Shown here: positions 28,001 to 36,525 of the stretch, piece by piece | Layout: each line of letters starts with the position of its first letter | Numbering within the stretch: position 1 is the stretch's first letter | Assembly: GCA_945882615.1 (NCBI GenBank) | Contig: CAMCWK010000023.1 | Location: forward strand, 1-46,411 | DNA: 46,411 bases | Direction of reading: 5' to 3' | From: Rhizobium sp. Q54 | GTDB taxonomy: Bacteria > Pseudomonadota > Alphaproteobacteria > Micropepsales > Micropepsaceae | Notes under the pieces: generated by a model | What the model saw: the letters and a program-made list of their open reading frames with translations, nothing else | Told to the model about the DNA's origin: nothing | The model's database searches: none | Position numbers and translations under genes: made by a program

Positions 28001-28195
28001 GCCGCCGGGCAGGAAGGTCTGGACTTGTATGGTGGGGTAATCGACCTGCGGCAGGGCCGACAAAGGCAGGAATTTATAGCCCGACATGCCCACCAGCAGG
28101 ATGGCGATCATGAACAGCGTCGTGGCTACGGGACGCCGGATGAACGGCGCGCTGGGATTGGCGCCGCTATAAGTTTCGTGCCCGTCGCTGCTCAA
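25037..28195 (-). CDS. mdtB: MdtB-type RND efflux permease
   Basis: This 1052-residue inner-membrane permease is the first RND subunit after the adaptor. It starts near [21 protein letters not shown], the usual opening of this family. The relay is intact: [24 protein letters not shown] is nearly identical to the MdtB segment. The later helix keeps [14 protein letters not shown]. The start is TTG at 28195, overlapping the adaptor's TGA as TTGA; an upstream in-frame start at 28264 would only read through the adaptor's 3' end. Its own stop overlaps the next gene as ATGA. This tight packing implies coupled synthesis of a mixed MdtB/MdtC-like trimer. The pump substrate is unknown (E. coli MdtABC exports bile salts and novobiocin). 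Confidence 0.9.
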   Translation of the reverse strand: MSSDGHETYSGANPSAPFIRRPVATTLFMIAILLVGMSGYKFLPLSALPQVDYPTIQVQTFLPGGSPEVMATSVTAPLERQFGQMPGLKEMSSVSSGGSSVVTLQFDLALSLDIAEQQVQAAINAASNLLPASLPAPPIYAKVNPADAPVITLAVSSRTLPMTQLVDLSETRIAQKISQLSGVGLVSISGGQRPAVRVQANLQKLAALGLNIDDLRTTVSNNNSNSPKGSFDGAFQSYTINSNDQLQSVEDYRSIVVAFRNGSPVYLKDVANVVDGAQNNKLASWANNGPAVLINVQRQPGANVIQVVDSIKELLPVITAGLPASVDVVTLTDRTETIRASVSDVQFELMLAVILVVLVIYVFLRNLPATFIPSLSVPLSIVGTFAAMYLLGYSLNNLSLMALTISAGFVVDDAIVMIENITRYIEKGETPYNAAMKGAGEIGFTIVSLTVSLIAVLIPLLFMQDVVGRLFREFAMTLSITILISAVVSLTLVPMLCAKLLRSHAVEARRESSFQRRTEYYYDRLVAGYDRWLIWVLKHQRLTLLSALATLVLTIVLYAAIPKGFFPVQDTGFIQAITESGPTVSFDAMATRQRKLAETFLKDPDVASLSSFIGVDGSNHTLNSGRILINLKPKHDRDGVQAVMERLKQHAQTVPGMTFYLQAVQDLTTDSVVSRAQYQFVLQAATQAALNDYVPQLLAKLRAVPEIRNVSTSFLDKGLSAYLMVDRDTAARFGVTAATIDNALYDSFGQRIISTIFTQSNQYRVILEADPKVHNTVDSMNDIYLPTSGGGQVPLSAIAKVEQRTSQLQIDHLGQFPSATFSFDTAPGYALGTAVEAIRDAQGEMGVPPGVTTQFQGSALAFQAALGNQILLIIAAIITVYIVLGVLYESFIHPITILSTLPSAGVGALLALMIAGHDLNIVSIIGIILLIGIVKKNAIMMIDFALDAERNEGKSPTEAIHQAALLRFRPILMTTVAALFGALPLMLGTGMGSELRHPLGISIVGGLLVSQLLTLFTTPVIYIYFDRLGADFRAWRARRRARRVDEAPEPAE

Positions 28196-29691
28196 CGGCC
28201 GCCACCACCGCCACCGCGGCGGCCACTGCCGGCCTGGCGCAGTTGCGACATGGCCCGCGAACAATCAGCGCTGAGCTCACTGCGATTGCGGAACAGGCAC
28301 ATGCGCGTCTCGCGCGCATCGGCCGCATCGGCACAGTGCCTTTTAAGGTCGGCGCTGCACGCCTTGTTCATGACGTCCTGCAGCTGGGCCCGGCGGGCGG
28401 CCCGCACCGCTTCGTCCTGGGTGCCGCCGGACGGCGCCGCGATCTGCCCGGTCAAATTCGGAATCTCCACGTCGGCGCCGTCGCGCAGGCGGTCGGCGCC
28501 ATCCACCACCACCGTGTCGCCCGGCTGAAGCCCGGACAGGACCTGCATCTTGTCGCCGTCCTGGATGCCGATCTTGACCGCACGCTGCGTCACGGTCTTG
28601 TCGGGACGCACCAGGAAGACATAGGCGCCATCGGCGCCACGCTGCACGGCGGGCACCGGCACCGTGGTCTGATTGCGCAAGGTGTTCACCAGCAGCCGCA
28701 CGTTCACGAACTGGGCCGGGAACAGCCTGCGGTCCTTATTGTCGAACATGGCGCGCAGCTTCACCGAACCGGTGGCCGGATCGACCACCGTATCCACCGC
28801 CGACAGCACGCCGCTAGCGATCTTGTTGGTCTGGCTGCGGTCATAGACATCGACCGGCAGCACCGCGCCCGAATTCACCCGCTCCAGCACGGTGCGGATA
28901 TTGTCTTCCGGGATCGTGAACAAGACCGACATGGGATCGAGCTGGGTCACCACCACGATGCCATTGGACTGGCCCGCCGACACGATGTTGCCGATATCGA
29001 CCAGATGGATGCCGGCGCGGCCATCCACCGGCGAGACGATGTTGGTGTAGCCCAGATTGATCCGCGCGGTCTGCACATTGGCCTGGTCGGAAATGATGAT
29101 GCCTTCGGTGGATTTGACCAGCGCTTCCTGCGAGGAAACCTGCTGGGCGGCGATGGCGTTCTGCGCCTGCAGCGCCTTGTAGCGTTCCAGGTCCACGCGC
29201 GCGTTGGTCAGCGTCGCCATGTTGCGCGCCAGCTGGCCGCGCGCCTGATCCAGCGCCGCCTGGTAGGGGCGTGGATCGATCTGCGCCAGAATATCGCCGG
29301 CCTTGACCATCTGGCCTTCGGTGAAATTGATCTTGACCAGCATGCCGCCGACTTGCGGGCGCACGGTCGCGGTGGTCAGGGGCGTCACCGTGCCCAGCGC
29401 GTTGAGCGTGATATTGACGTCGCCCGACAAAGCGCGCGCCACGCCGACCGGCTGGGCGCCCTGGTTGATCATGGCGCCGCGGCCCTGATTCTTGGCCGGA
29501 TAGATCGCCCAGATCAGCAGCGCCAGCAATGCGAGGCCGAGGGTGAACCACACCACGCGCGAGAGACGGGGATTTCGGCCGCTCCAGCGCTTGACGCCCG
29601 TCCAGGCACGGCCCATGCGGCCCTGACCAGCAGCTGGGGCCGGAACCGGTTCGGCGCGCCGAAAATCACCAGGGGGACGGTCGAGATTCAT
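28192..29691 (-). CDS. mdtA: MdtA-type periplasmic adaptor with a C-terminal Cys-rich repeat
   Basis: This 499-residue membrane fusion protein serves the two RND permeases downstream. A cytoplasmic N-terminus precedes one membrane anchor ([19 protein letters not shown], about residues 46-64). Lipoyl halves ([20 protein letters not shown] and [21 protein letters not shown]) flank a helical hairpin, followed by the beta-barrel and membrane-proximal domains to about residue 420. The last ~60 residues are an addition carrying Cys445, Cys453, Cys465 and Cys477 in the pattern C-x7-C-x11-C-x11-C ([12 protein letters not shown], then [14 protein letters not shown]). This fits the GLG1-type cysteine-rich repeat (Pfam Cys_rich_FGFR). 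A Gly/Arg-rich tail closes the protein. The start is ATG at 29691. No TolC-type gene follows the operon. Confidence 0.9.
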   Translation of the reverse strand: MNLDRPPGDFRRAEPVPAPAAGQGRMGRAWTGVKRWSGRNPRLSRVVWFTLGLALLALLIWAIYPAKNQGRGAMINQGAQPVGVARALSGDVNITLNALGTVTPLTTATVRPQVGGMLVKINFTEGQMVKAGDILAQIDPRPYQAALDQARGQLARNMATLTNARVDLERYKALQAQNAIAAQQVSSQEALVKSTEGIIISDQANVQTARINLGYTNIVSPVDGRAGIHLVDIGNIVSAGQSNGIVVVTQLDPMSVLFTIPEDNIRTVLERVNSGAVLPVDVYDRSQTNKIASGVLSAVDTVVDPATGSVKLRAMFDNKDRRLFPAQFVNVRLLVNTLRNQTTVPVPAVQRGADGAYVFLVRPDKTVTQRAVKIGIQDGDKMQVLSGLQPGDTVVVDGADRLRDGADVEIPNLTGQIAAPSGGTQDEAVRAARRAQLQDVMNKACSADLKRHCADAADARETRMCLFRNRSELSADCSRAMSQLRQAGSGRRGGGGGGR

Positions 29692-29899
29692 TTTCGATAT
29701 GTCCGTGTCGCTAAAGCCGAAAGCCGGGCTGGAAAAAGCGTGAATAGGTCAAATGGGTTAGCATCGCCAAGCTGAACACGCGATGAACTTATAGCCCAAC
29801 GAATGGCGCCTCATATAGCCGCCAAGCCGTTGGAAATTTTGTCGAAATTGTGCCGAAACGCGCTCTGGCAGATGCGAACGAGTCGCGCTATGTGAGAGT

Positions 29900-30448
29900 G
29901 TGCTTCCCGACATTTTCCATTGGACCAGCCAATTCGCGCAGGACGCCCGCATCTGGGTAACCGGGATCGCACGGGCGTACCCCTTATGGTGCTTTCCCAT
30001 CGCCTTCCTCATAGCCTTCAGCGAATCCTTTGTCGGCTTGTCGGTCCTGATCCCGGGCTTTGCCATCCTGGTGGCGCTGGGCGGTGTGATCGGCGCCACG
30101 GATATTGGGGTTTTCCCGGCCATCGCCGGCGCGGTGCTGGGCGCCTTGTGCGCCGATGTGATCTCCTGGGGGCTGGGTCTGCGCTACCATCACCAGATCC
30201 TGCATGCCTGGCCTATCCGCAAATTCGAGGCACAGATCGAAAAGGCGCTGCATTTCTTCCATCGCTGGGGCGCCTGGGCAGTCTTTTTCGGGCGTTTCCT
30301 GGGGCCCTTCCGCGCCACCGTCCCGCTGGTGGCGGGGATGTCGGAGATGGCATTTCGCCGCTTCATGGCCGCCAGCATCGCCTCGGCGGTGGTGTGGGCT
30401 TGCGCTCTGCTGGGCTTCCCGGCCTTTGCCGCCCGATTTGCGCTGTAA
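29900..30448 (+). CDS. DedA/SNARE-associated family membrane protein
   Basis: This 182-residue integral membrane protein belongs to the DedA superfamily, whose members move lipids such as undecaprenyl phosphate or phosphatidylethanolamine across the inner membrane. Visible landmarks are the re-entrant-type segment FSESFVGLSVLIPGFAILVALGG, GAVLGALCADVISWGLGLRYHH and the conserved FFGRFLGPFRATVPLVAGMSEM. Three to four membrane helices are evident. The start is GTG at 29900 after GAGAGT; no ATG is available near the N-terminus. It is divergent from the mdtABC-type operon and stands before the polysaccharide locus. A link to recycling the lipid carrier for that locus is attractive but unproven. 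Confidence 0.85.
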   Translation: MLPDIFHWTSQFAQDARIWVTGIARAYPLWCFPIAFLIAFSESFVGLSVLIPGFAILVALGGVIGATDIGVFPAIAGAVLGALCADVISWGLGLRYHHQILHAWPIRKFEAQIEKALHFFHRWGAWAVFFGRFLGPFRATVPLVAGMSEMAFRRFMAASIASAVVWACALLGFPAFAARFAL

Positions 30449-30487
30449 GCCATTGATTATTATCAAGTAATTTTGAAACCTGGACTT

Positions 30488-30505
30488 CCAGACCGCTCGG
30501 TCTGG
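30488..30505. repeat. Perfect 8-bp hairpin after the dedA-type gene
   Basis: CCAGACCG and CGGTCTGG pair perfectly around CT, 39 bases after the stop codon. No T-run follows, so it may be a weak or factor-dependent terminator. Confidence 0.45.
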
Positions 30506-30535
30506 CCCGCGGCCTGCACCTGTCCCGATCGGTCA

Positions 30536-30549
30536 GCCCAAAATGGGAC
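30536..30549. promoter_or_regulatory. Partial palindrome upstream of the polysaccharide operon, like the site at 37751
   Basis: GCCCAAAATGGGAC is closely similar to GTCCCGAAATGGGAC at 37751-37765. It lies about 150 bases upstream of the sugar-phosphate transferase gene, in the region expected to hold the operon promoter. The match suggests a shared regulator; none is encoded nearby. Confidence 0.35.
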
Positions 30550-30695
30550 CGCCCAGATCGGTTAATTCGCGGACAGCTGCGGTTAACCACCAATTTCGGG
30601 CGGTTTTCGTCTCAAAATAGCGCGCGAAACCGCCATTTCGCTGGCCTGTCTCCTGCAACGCCCAACCCAGAAGCCCAACGGCCCCAGGGTTGCAC

Positions 30696-31376
30696 GTGAG
30701 CGTACAGGACTCTTCCGAGACAATGATGAAGGCGATTTTCCCCGCCTTTGACGGCTTTGCACTTACCTCGACCGACGCGGCCGCCGACAGCGTGGACGCC
30801 AAGCGGGTGCTGGATGTTGCCGTCTCGCTGCTGCTGATCATCCTGCTCAGCCCCGTGCTGGCGCTGGTCACCATCGCGGTCTTGGCGGATTCGCGCGGGC
30901 CCCTGATGTTCGCACAGCGCCGCACCGGCCTGAATGGCAAGACCTTCCCGATCCTGAAATTCCGCTCCATGCATGTCATGGAAGATGGCGCCGAGGTGAA
31001 GCAGGCCGAAAAGGGCGATGCCCGCATCACCCGCGTCGGCCGCATCATCCGCAAGCTTTCCCTCGACGAACTGCCGCAGCTCTGGAACGTGCTGGCTGGC
31101 GACATGTCGCTGGTGGGCCCGCGGCCCCATGCGATCGCGCATGACGAATATTACGGGGCCGAAATTGCCAACTATGCCGTGCGCCAGCAGGTCAAGCCGG
31201 GCATCACCGGCTGGGCGCAGGTCAATGGCGCACGCGGCGAGACGCCCACCATCGCCCACATGCAGGCCCGCGTCGATCTGGACGCCTGGTATGTCGAAAA
31301 TCAAAGCCTGACGCTGGACCTGCTGGTTTTGGCCCGCACCCCGCTGGAAGTGCTGCGCACACGGAACGCCCACTGA
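30696..31376 (+). CDS. Initiating sugar-phosphate transferase for polysaccharide synthesis (ExoY/WbaP-type)
   Basis: This enzyme of about 226 residues moves a hexose-1-phosphate from a nucleotide sugar to undecaprenyl phosphate, the first step of repeat-unit assembly. It has one membrane segment (LDVAVSLLLIILLSPVLALVTIAVL) and the bacterial sugar transferase domain: FAQRRTGLNGKTFPILKFRSM, the LDELPQLWNVLAGDMSLVGPRP core, and KPGITGWAQVNGARGET. It is the short form without the extra N-terminal helices of WbaP. The start is uncertain: GTG at 30696 follows AGGG at good spacing, while ATG at 30723 is also possible. Its stop overlaps the next start by one base (TGATG). The sugar is not determined. 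Confidence 0.92.
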   Translation: MSVQDSSETMMKAIFPAFDGFALTSTDAAADSVDAKRVLDVAVSLLLIILLSPVLALVTIAVLADSRGPLMFAQRRTGLNGKTFPILKFRSMHVMEDGAEVKQAEKGDARITRVGRIIRKLSLDELPQLWNVLAGDMSLVGPRPHAIAHDEYYGAEIANYAVRQQVKPGITGWAQVNGARGETPTIAHMQARVDLDAWYVENQSLTLDLLVLARTPLEVLRTRNAH

Positions 31377-32227
31377 TGAACGCGCTCGCCAGCATCCTTC
31401 CCGTCGAATATGAAGCGCCGAAATCCCAGGCGCTGATTGCGGCCAATGATTCCTACACCGAAGTGACGGTGGGCGGCCTGGCCACCGCCTGCCTGTCGCG
31501 CGATGGCCTGTCGCGCATGATGCTGCAGGATTGCCTCGATGCGCGTACCCAGGAAAGTCCCCATCCCAAGCTGGTCTTCGCCTCCAACGGCCATGCCATC
31601 GCGCTGGCGGCGCAGGATGAAGCCTTCCGCTTCACCTTCGAACAGGCCGACATCATCCATGCCGACGGCCAGGCCGCGGTCTTCGCCTCGCGCCTTCTGA
31701 CCAGGACGCCGATCCCCGAGCGCAGCGCCACCACCGATTTCATTCATGACGCCTCGAAGGTCGCGGTCCAGCATGGCCTGCGCTTTTTCATGCTGGGCGC
31801 CACCGAGGAAGCCAATGCCGAAGCGGTGCGCGTCTTGCGCGAAACCTATCCCGGCCTGCAGATCGTCGGTCGCCGCCATGGCTATTTCAGCCGCGACGAG
31901 GAAGACGAGCTTTGCGACGAGATCAACCTGACCCAGCCCGACGTGATCTGGGTCGGCCTGTCGGTGCCGACCGAGTATGAATTCGCCGTCCGCAACAAGA
32001 CCCGCCTCAAGGCCGGCTGGCTGGTGACCTGCGGCGGCTGTTACAACTTCGTCACAGGCGCCTACAAGCGCGCCCCCGAATGGATGCAGGCGTGCGGCCT
32101 GGAATGGCTGTTTCGACTGGTCAAGGAGCCCAAAAGGCTGTTCTGGCGCTATGCCGTGACCAATCCGCTGGCGATATTTTTACTTTTAACCCGCACAAAT
32201 TCACCGGCGGCGGAGCCGCCCATTTAA
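31376..32227 (+). CDS. WecG/TagA/CpsF family glycosyltransferase
   Basis: This 283-residue family-26 glycosyltransferase usually adds the second sugar (often N-acetylmannosamine or an acidic sugar) to the lipid-linked primer. Family landmarks are VFASNGHAIALAAQDEAF, the acidic active-site segment ADIIHADGQAAVFASRL, FFMLGATEEANAEAVRVLRE, the YPGLQIVGRRHGYF strand, DVIWVGLSVPTEYEF and the C-terminal RAPEWMQACGLEWLFRLVKEPKRLFWRY. The last segment is known to help membrane attachment in relatives. The one-base overlap with the transferase upstream makes a coupled pair that would start the repeat unit. Confidence 0.92.
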   Translation: MNALASILPVEYEAPKSQALIAANDSYTEVTVGGLATACLSRDGLSRMMLQDCLDARTQESPHPKLVFASNGHAIALAAQDEAFRFTFEQADIIHADGQAAVFASRLLTRTPIPERSATTDFIHDASKVAVQHGLRFFMLGATEEANAEAVRVLRETYPGLQIVGRRHGYFSRDEEDELCDEINLTQPDVIWVGLSVPTEYEFAVRNKTRLKAGWLVTCGGCYNFVTGAYKRAPEWMQACGLEWLFRLVKEPKRLFWRYAVTNPLAIFLLLTRTNSPAAEPPI

Positions 32228-32260
32228 GGGTGGGCGCAACAGCGCTCTAGAGGGCTTTTC

Positions 32261-33565
32261 ATGACCATCGCCCCGGCGATCCCGGACGTCGCATCGCCCG
32301 CCCCGCAAGCGGGACGGCTGACGCGTCTGTTCGCCACGGCGGGGCGCTATGCCCTGTCGGCATCCGGCCCGGTCGCGACCTCGGGGGCGCACTTCCTGAT
32401 CAGCTTTGTCTTCATGCGCGAAATGTTCGCGCATCAGTTCGGCCTGTTCTCCTTCGTGCTGGTAATCGTGCCCTTCTGCATGAGCATGATCGCCGCCGCC
32501 CTGTCGCTGCCCATCACCCGCAGCCTGGACAGGTTCGGCAATCCGGATGCGGGCATCGTCGCCACCTCGCTGAAAATGAATATCCTGCTGTCGGGCTTGG
32601 CGGCGCTGATCGTCAGCGCTGCGCTGCTGTTCGTGGGAGCCCCGAGCAGTGTGGCGCTGATGATGGGCCTTTATGGCGGGGTGATGAGCTGCCGCTGGTT
32701 CCTGCGCTGCTTCGCCAACAACCAGGGCCAGGTCAAACGCGCCGTGGCCTCGGATCTGATCTATGCCGGCGGCCTTCTGGCCGGCCTGGCCTTCATGGAA
32801 CTGGCGCAACATGTCGACCTCGCCACCGGCGCAGCCTTGATGCTGGTGTCGGCGCTTCTCGGCCTGGCGCCGTTCGGCTTCAAGCTTCTGGTGCGCGATC
32901 ATTTCTCGGCGCTGCGCCATGGCAGCCTGGCCGCTTATGGCGCCACGTTTCGCGATCTCACCCGCTGGTCGCTGCTGGGCGTGGTGCTCACCGAAGTCAC
33001 CGTCAACGCCCACGCCTATCTGGTCATCTTCCTGTCTGGTCCGGGGCCTTTTGCGCTTCTGGCGCTCGGCCAGCTCTTGATGCGGCCGATCTCGCTGGTG
33101 CAAGGCACCCTGCCCGACATCGAGCGTCCCGTGATGACGCGGCAGATCAAGGCCGATGACATGTCCGCCCTGAAACGCGTGACCGGCGAATTCCGCCTGG
33201 CGCTGCTGGCGGTGTGGCTGGGCACGATCGCGCTGGCGGCGGGGCTGCTGCTGTGGGTGCCCGACCTGCTGCTGAAGGATCATTACGCCGCCCGCGACGT
33301 CATCAATGTCACCGCCATCACCGCCGCCATCATGCTGGCGCGCAATTTCCGGGCCCCGCTGGCGACGCTGCTTCAGGCCGCGGGCGAGTTCAAGGCGCTG
33401 GCCCGCATCAGCTCGATCACCAGTGTGATCTCCATTCTCGCGACCCTGATCCTGCTCCTGACGCTGGGACCGATTGCCTCGCTGGGCGGCATCCTTTTGG
33501 GCGAACTGGTGACCTGGTATCGCTGCCACCGTCTGGTGGCCGAGTGGCGGTCGCGCCATGCGTGA
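32261..33565 (+). CDS. Wzx-like polysaccharide flippase (MOP superfamily)
   Basis: This 434-residue protein has about twelve hydrophobic segments, for example SGAHFLISFVFMREM, FGLFSFVLVIVPFCMSMIAAAL and LALLAVWLGTIALAAGLLLW. The layout matches the oligosaccharide flippases that move lipid-linked repeat units to the periplasm. The opening TSGAHFLISF(V)F with a following MREMFAHQFGLFSF segment fits this family. Position among glycosyltransferases supports the call. The ATG at 32261 lies 33 bases after the previous gene. The end overlaps the next gene by 8 bases. A distant O-antigen-translocase-like role is possible; substrate unknown. Confidence 0.82.
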   Translation: MTIAPAIPDVASPAPQAGRLTRLFATAGRYALSASGPVATSGAHFLISFVFMREMFAHQFGLFSFVLVIVPFCMSMIAAALSLPITRSLDRFGNPDAGIVATSLKMNILLSGLAALIVSAALLFVGAPSSVALMMGLYGGVMSCRWFLRCFANNQGQVKRAVASDLIYAGGLLAGLAFMELAQHVDLATGAALMLVSALLGLAPFGFKLLVRDHFSALRHGSLAAYGATFRDLTRWSLLGVVLTEVTVNAHAYLVIFLSGPGPFALLALGQLLMRPISLVQGTLPDIERPVMTRQIKADDMSALKRVTGEFRLALLAVWLGTIALAAGLLLWVPDLLLKDHYAARDVINVTAITAAIMLARNFRAPLATLLQAAGEFKALARISSITSVISILATLILLLTLGPIASLGGILLGELVTWYRCHRLVAEWRSRHA

Positions 33566-34454
33566 CAGCGTCATTCTCTGCGTCCCCACTTACAAGCGTC
33601 CGGTGATGTTGCGCCGCCTGCTGGACGCGGTCGCTGCGCTCAAGACCGATGCCGATCTGCGGGTGCTGGTGGCCGACAATGACGCCGAAAGCCATGCCGG
33701 CTTCGACCTTTGCCACGCCATGCGCGGTTACCGCTGGCCGCTGACGGCGGTGATCGCGGAACGGCGCGGCATCGCCCAGGTGCGCAACACGCTTATCGAA
33801 AAAGCCCTGAAAACCGACGCGGCGTTCATCGCCATGATCGATGATGACGAATGGCCCGCCGCCGACTGGCTCGACCAGTTTCTCGAAACCGCGCACCAGA
33901 CCAAAGCCGATGTGCTGCAAGGCTCCATCCTGTTTGGTGTCGGAACCGGGCTGGAAGGCCATGGCGATATCCGCCACGCATCGGGTCCGGTCGCCATGCT
34001 GCAAGGCGCCGGCAATCTCCTGATCCGCCGCGCCGTGCTGGAAGATATGCCCGCGCCCTGGTTCGATCCGGCCTTCGCGCTGTCGGGCGGCGAGGACCGC
34101 GAATTCTTCGTGCGGCTTGGGCGCGCCGGCAAACGCTTCGCCTGGTCGGATGAAGCCCGCGCCCATGGCGACATTGCCGACACCAGGGACAATCTGGGCT
34201 GGCTGCTGCGCCGGGCCTATTCGGTCGGCAATTCCGACATGCGGGTGCTGCTGAAACATGGCTTCGAAAAGGGCCTCGCGATGGAGCTGGCCAAGATCCT
34301 GGGCGCCATCGCACTGTCGCCGCTGGCCGCCCTGGCCCTGGCGCTGAGCCCGCGCCGCGCCGTGCCGCTGCAGAAACTGTTTCGCGCCGTGGGGAAGCTC
34401 ACGGCTCTGCTGGGCGCCCGCTACAACGAGTATGCGGTGGTTCACGGACGTTAA
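33558..34454 (+). CDS. Family-2 glycosyltransferase
   Basis: This 298-residue GT-A-type enzyme has an N-terminal nucleotide-binding part (VILCVPTYKRPVMLRRLLDAV) and VLVADNDAESH. The metal-binding acidic motif is IAMIDDDEWPAADW. The acceptor-side segment has FDPAFALSGGEDREFFVRLGRAG, where Gly-Gly-Glu-Asp contains the likely catalytic acid. The C-terminal 80 residues are hydrophobic (ALSPLAALALALSP) and may sit on the membrane. It should act on the cytoplasmic face to extend the lipid-linked repeat. It overlaps the flippase gene by 8 bases, so translation is likely coupled. Confidence 0.9.
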   Translation: MRDSVILCVPTYKRPVMLRRLLDAVAALKTDADLRVLVADNDAESHAGFDLCHAMRGYRWPLTAVIAERRGIAQVRNTLIEKALKTDAAFIAMIDDDEWPAADWLDQFLETAHQTKADVLQGSILFGVGTGLEGHGDIRHASGPVAMLQGAGNLLIRRAVLEDMPAPWFDPAFALSGGEDREFFVRLGRAGKRFAWSDEARAHGDIADTRDNLGWLLRRAYSVGNSDMRVLLKHGFEKGLAMELAKILGAIALSPLAALALALSPRRAVPLQKLFRAVGKLTALLGARYNEYAVVHGR

Positions 34455-34501
34455 GACCTCGGTAAGCCTTGTGTTAACCGGACGCGTCTTAAGCTGGCGT
34501 C

Positions 34502-35455
34502 ATGGCCCCGTTCTTCAGCGTCATCATCCCGGTCTATAATCGCGCGCAAGCCCTGGGCACCGCGATCGCCTCGGTGCGCGCCCAGACCTGCCAGGATTTC
34601 GAGATCGTCGTGGTGGATGACGGCTCGAAAGATGATCCCCGCACGATAGCGCAAGCCTTCAACGATCCGCGCATCCGCTTTTTCCACCAGGACAATCAGG
34701 GCGGCGGCGCGGCCCGCAACACCGCGCTGGACAAGGCGCAGGGCCGCTTCATCGCGCCGCTGGATTCCGACGATGTCTTCCTTCCCGAGCATCTGGCCCG
34801 CATGAAGGCCCTGCTGGAGGGCACCACCAACCTTGTGGGTTATGCCCGCATGCAGGTTGACCGTGGTGAGGAGCGGGTTTTCCTCAAACCCCCGCGCGCC
34901 CTTCAGCCGGGCGAGGAAATGGCCAGCTACCTGCTGTGCGACCGCGGCTTTGTCCCCACCATCACCATCGCGGTGGAGCGCGAGATGGCGCGGCGCATCC
35001 GCTATCACACCCGCCTCATCGCCGCCGAAGACACCGATTTCGCCATCCGCCTGTCACTGGCCGGCTGCCGCTTCGCCATGGTCGAGGATGCGGGCGCGGT
35101 GTGGAAAGACCTTGCCGATCCGGACCGCGCATCGGCCGGAAAGGGCCGCGACGATCTGGGCGCCTGGCTGGAGCAGATGAAGCCGATGATTTCGCCTCGG
35201 GCATATCATGGCGGGCGCGGCTGGGCCTATGCCAAGCTGGTGGCGCAGGATCGCTCCTTGCGCGCGCTGGGCCTGTACCTGAACGCGGTGCTGCGGGGCT
35301 GTTATCGCCCGTCCCTGGCGGCTGTCGTGTTTCTGCAAATCTTCCTGGGCCGCAGCGGTTATCGCCGCCTGGCCGACCATGCGATTTCCTGGCTGCGCAT
35401 GGGCCTGCGCGAAAAGGACAAGACCGCGCCGGCCCGAAAGCTGGAACAGGCGTGA
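34502..35455 (+). CDS. Family-2 glycosyltransferase
   Basis: This 317-residue GT-A-type enzyme begins with the typical FFSVIIPVYNRAQALGTAIASV. FEIVVVDDGSKDD follows. The D-x-D-type motif lies in FIAPLDSDDVFLPEHLARM and the likely catalytic region is IAAEDTDFAIRLSLAG. The C-terminus is basic (KDKTAPARKLEQA). It is separated from the previous glycosyltransferase by 47 bases that contain a small inverted repeat. Its stop overlaps the GH10 gene start as GTGA, so those two are coupled. It probably adds a further sugar to the repeat unit; donor unknown. Confidence 0.92.
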   Translation: MAPFFSVIIPVYNRAQALGTAIASVRAQTCQDFEIVVVDDGSKDDPRTIAQAFNDPRIRFFHQDNQGGGAARNTALDKAQGRFIAPLDSDDVFLPEHLARMKALLEGTTNLVGYARMQVDRGEERVFLKPPRALQPGEEMASYLLCDRGFVPTITIAVEREMARRIRYHTRLIAAEDTDFAIRLSLAGCRFAMVEDAGAVWKDLADPDRASAGKGRDDLGAWLEQMKPMISPRAYHGGRGWAYAKLVAQDRSLRALGLYLNAVLRGCYRPSLAAVVFLQIFLGRSGYRRLADHAISWLRMGLREKDKTAPARKLEQA

Positions 35456-36525
35456 TTTCGCGCAGGCACTTTCTGGCGTCCGGCGCCTCGGCCCTGGCCG
35501 TCCCGGCACTGACCTCTTCAAGTGGGGCGCAAGACCGCCGCTCGCTGAAAGCCATCGCCGCCTCCAAGGGCTTTGTCTTCGGCACCGCTGCCGCCACCTA
35601 TGAACTCAAGCATCGCGACTTTGTTCTGGCCGCGCTGCACGATTGCGCGCAGCTCGTCCCCGAATATGAAATGAAGCGCGACGCGCTGGAGCCGCAGCGC
35701 GGCCAGTATAACTTCACCGACCTCGACGCCCTGTTTTCTTTCGCCGCCCTGAACGGGCTGTCGATGCGCGGCCACCCGCTGGTCTGGTATGCCGCCAACC
35801 CGCCCTGGCTGGCGCCCGCTCTGCAAGCGCGCCGCGACGAGCGGTTGATGACCGGATATATCCAGACCCTGATGCGCCGTTACACCATGACGTCAGTGGA
35901 TGTGGTCAATGAAGCGATTGCCCCGGACGGCAACGGATTGCGCCCTTCGCCCTGGCTGGACGCGTTCGGGCCGCGCTATATCGACATGGCGTTCCATGCC
36001 GCCCGCGCCGCCAATCCCCGGGCCAAGCTGATCTACAATGACTGGGGCTGCGAACAGGGGCCCAATGACCGTTTCCGCGCCACCACGCTCAAGCTGCTGG
36101 ATGGGCTGATCGCCCGCCGCGTGCCGATCGATGGGCTGGGCCTGCAGGGCCATCTGGAAGCCTTCGGTCCGCGGGTCGACCAGCGCAAGCTGCGCGATTT
36201 TTTGAATGAGGTGCGCGCCCGCGGCCTTTCCATCCTGGTGACCGAACTCGATGTTCTGGACAGCGGCGGTCCGTCCGAAATCGCTGCTCGCGACCGGGGC
36301 GTGGCGGACGAGGCGCGGCGCTTCCTGGACGTGGTGCTGGACAATCCCGCCACCAACGCGGTGCTGACCTGGAGTCTGTCGGACCGCTACATCGATCCGC
36401 CAGAGGAATGGAAACTCAAGCTGATGGGCTGGCGCTTCCGCAAGCTGCCCTATGACGCCCAGATGCGCCGCAAGCCGTTATGGAATGCCCTTGCGCAAAG
36501 CTTCGCCGGCCGCCATTCCTTTTAA
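35452..36525 (+). CDS. GH10 glycoside hydrolase (endo-1,4-beta-xylanase-like) with Tat-like signal
   Basis: This 357-residue secreted hydrolase belongs to family 10. The N-terminus ISRRHFLASGASALAVPALTSSSGA has a twin-Arg motif and hydrophobic core, so Tat export is likely. The barrel has MKRDALEPQRGQYNF, MRGHPLVWY, the acid/base Glu154 in VDVVNEAI and the nucleophile Glu265 in ILVTELDVLD. Both catalytic residues are present, so it should be active. The GTG start at 35452 overlaps the glycosyltransferase stop (GTGA). Membership in a polysaccharide operon suggests trimming, release or length control of the polymer rather than plant xylan breakdown; this is inference. The end overlaps the convergent FAD gene by 4 bases. 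Confidence 0.9.
   Translation: MISRRHFLASGASALAVPALTSSSGAQDRRSLKAIAASKGFVFGTAAATYELKHRDFVLAALHDCAQLVPEYEMKRDALEPQRGQYNFTDLDALFSFAALNGLSMRGHPLVWYAANPPWLAPALQARRDERLMTGYIQTLMRRYTMTSVDVVNEAIAPDGNGLRPSPWLDAFGPRYIDMAFHAARAANPRAKLIYNDWGCEQGPNDRFRATTLKLLDGLIARRVPIDGLGLQGHLEAFGPRVDQRKLRDFLNEVRARGLSILVTELDVLDSGGPSEIAARDRGVADEARRFLDVVLDNPATNAVLTWSLSDRYIDPPEEWKLKLMGWRFRKLPYDAQMRRKPLWNALAQSFAGRHSF

Noticed and set aside
30560..30590. TTAA/TTAACC half-sites resembling CtrA boxes upstream of the polysaccharide operon
   Set aside because: The spacing does not match TTAA-N7-TTAA, and single half-sites are expected by chance.
32201..33589. A 462-codon minus-strand frame across the flippase
   Set aside because: Its composition (Gln/Arg/His-rich) is that of a shadow frame. 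The plus-strand flippase has clear membrane helices and overlaps its neighbour normally.
34451..34492. Inverted repeat TTAAGAC/GTCTTAA between the two family-2 glycosyltransferase genes
   Set aside because: The stem is only 7 bp with a 28-base loop and overlaps a stop codon. It is too weak to call a terminator or operator.
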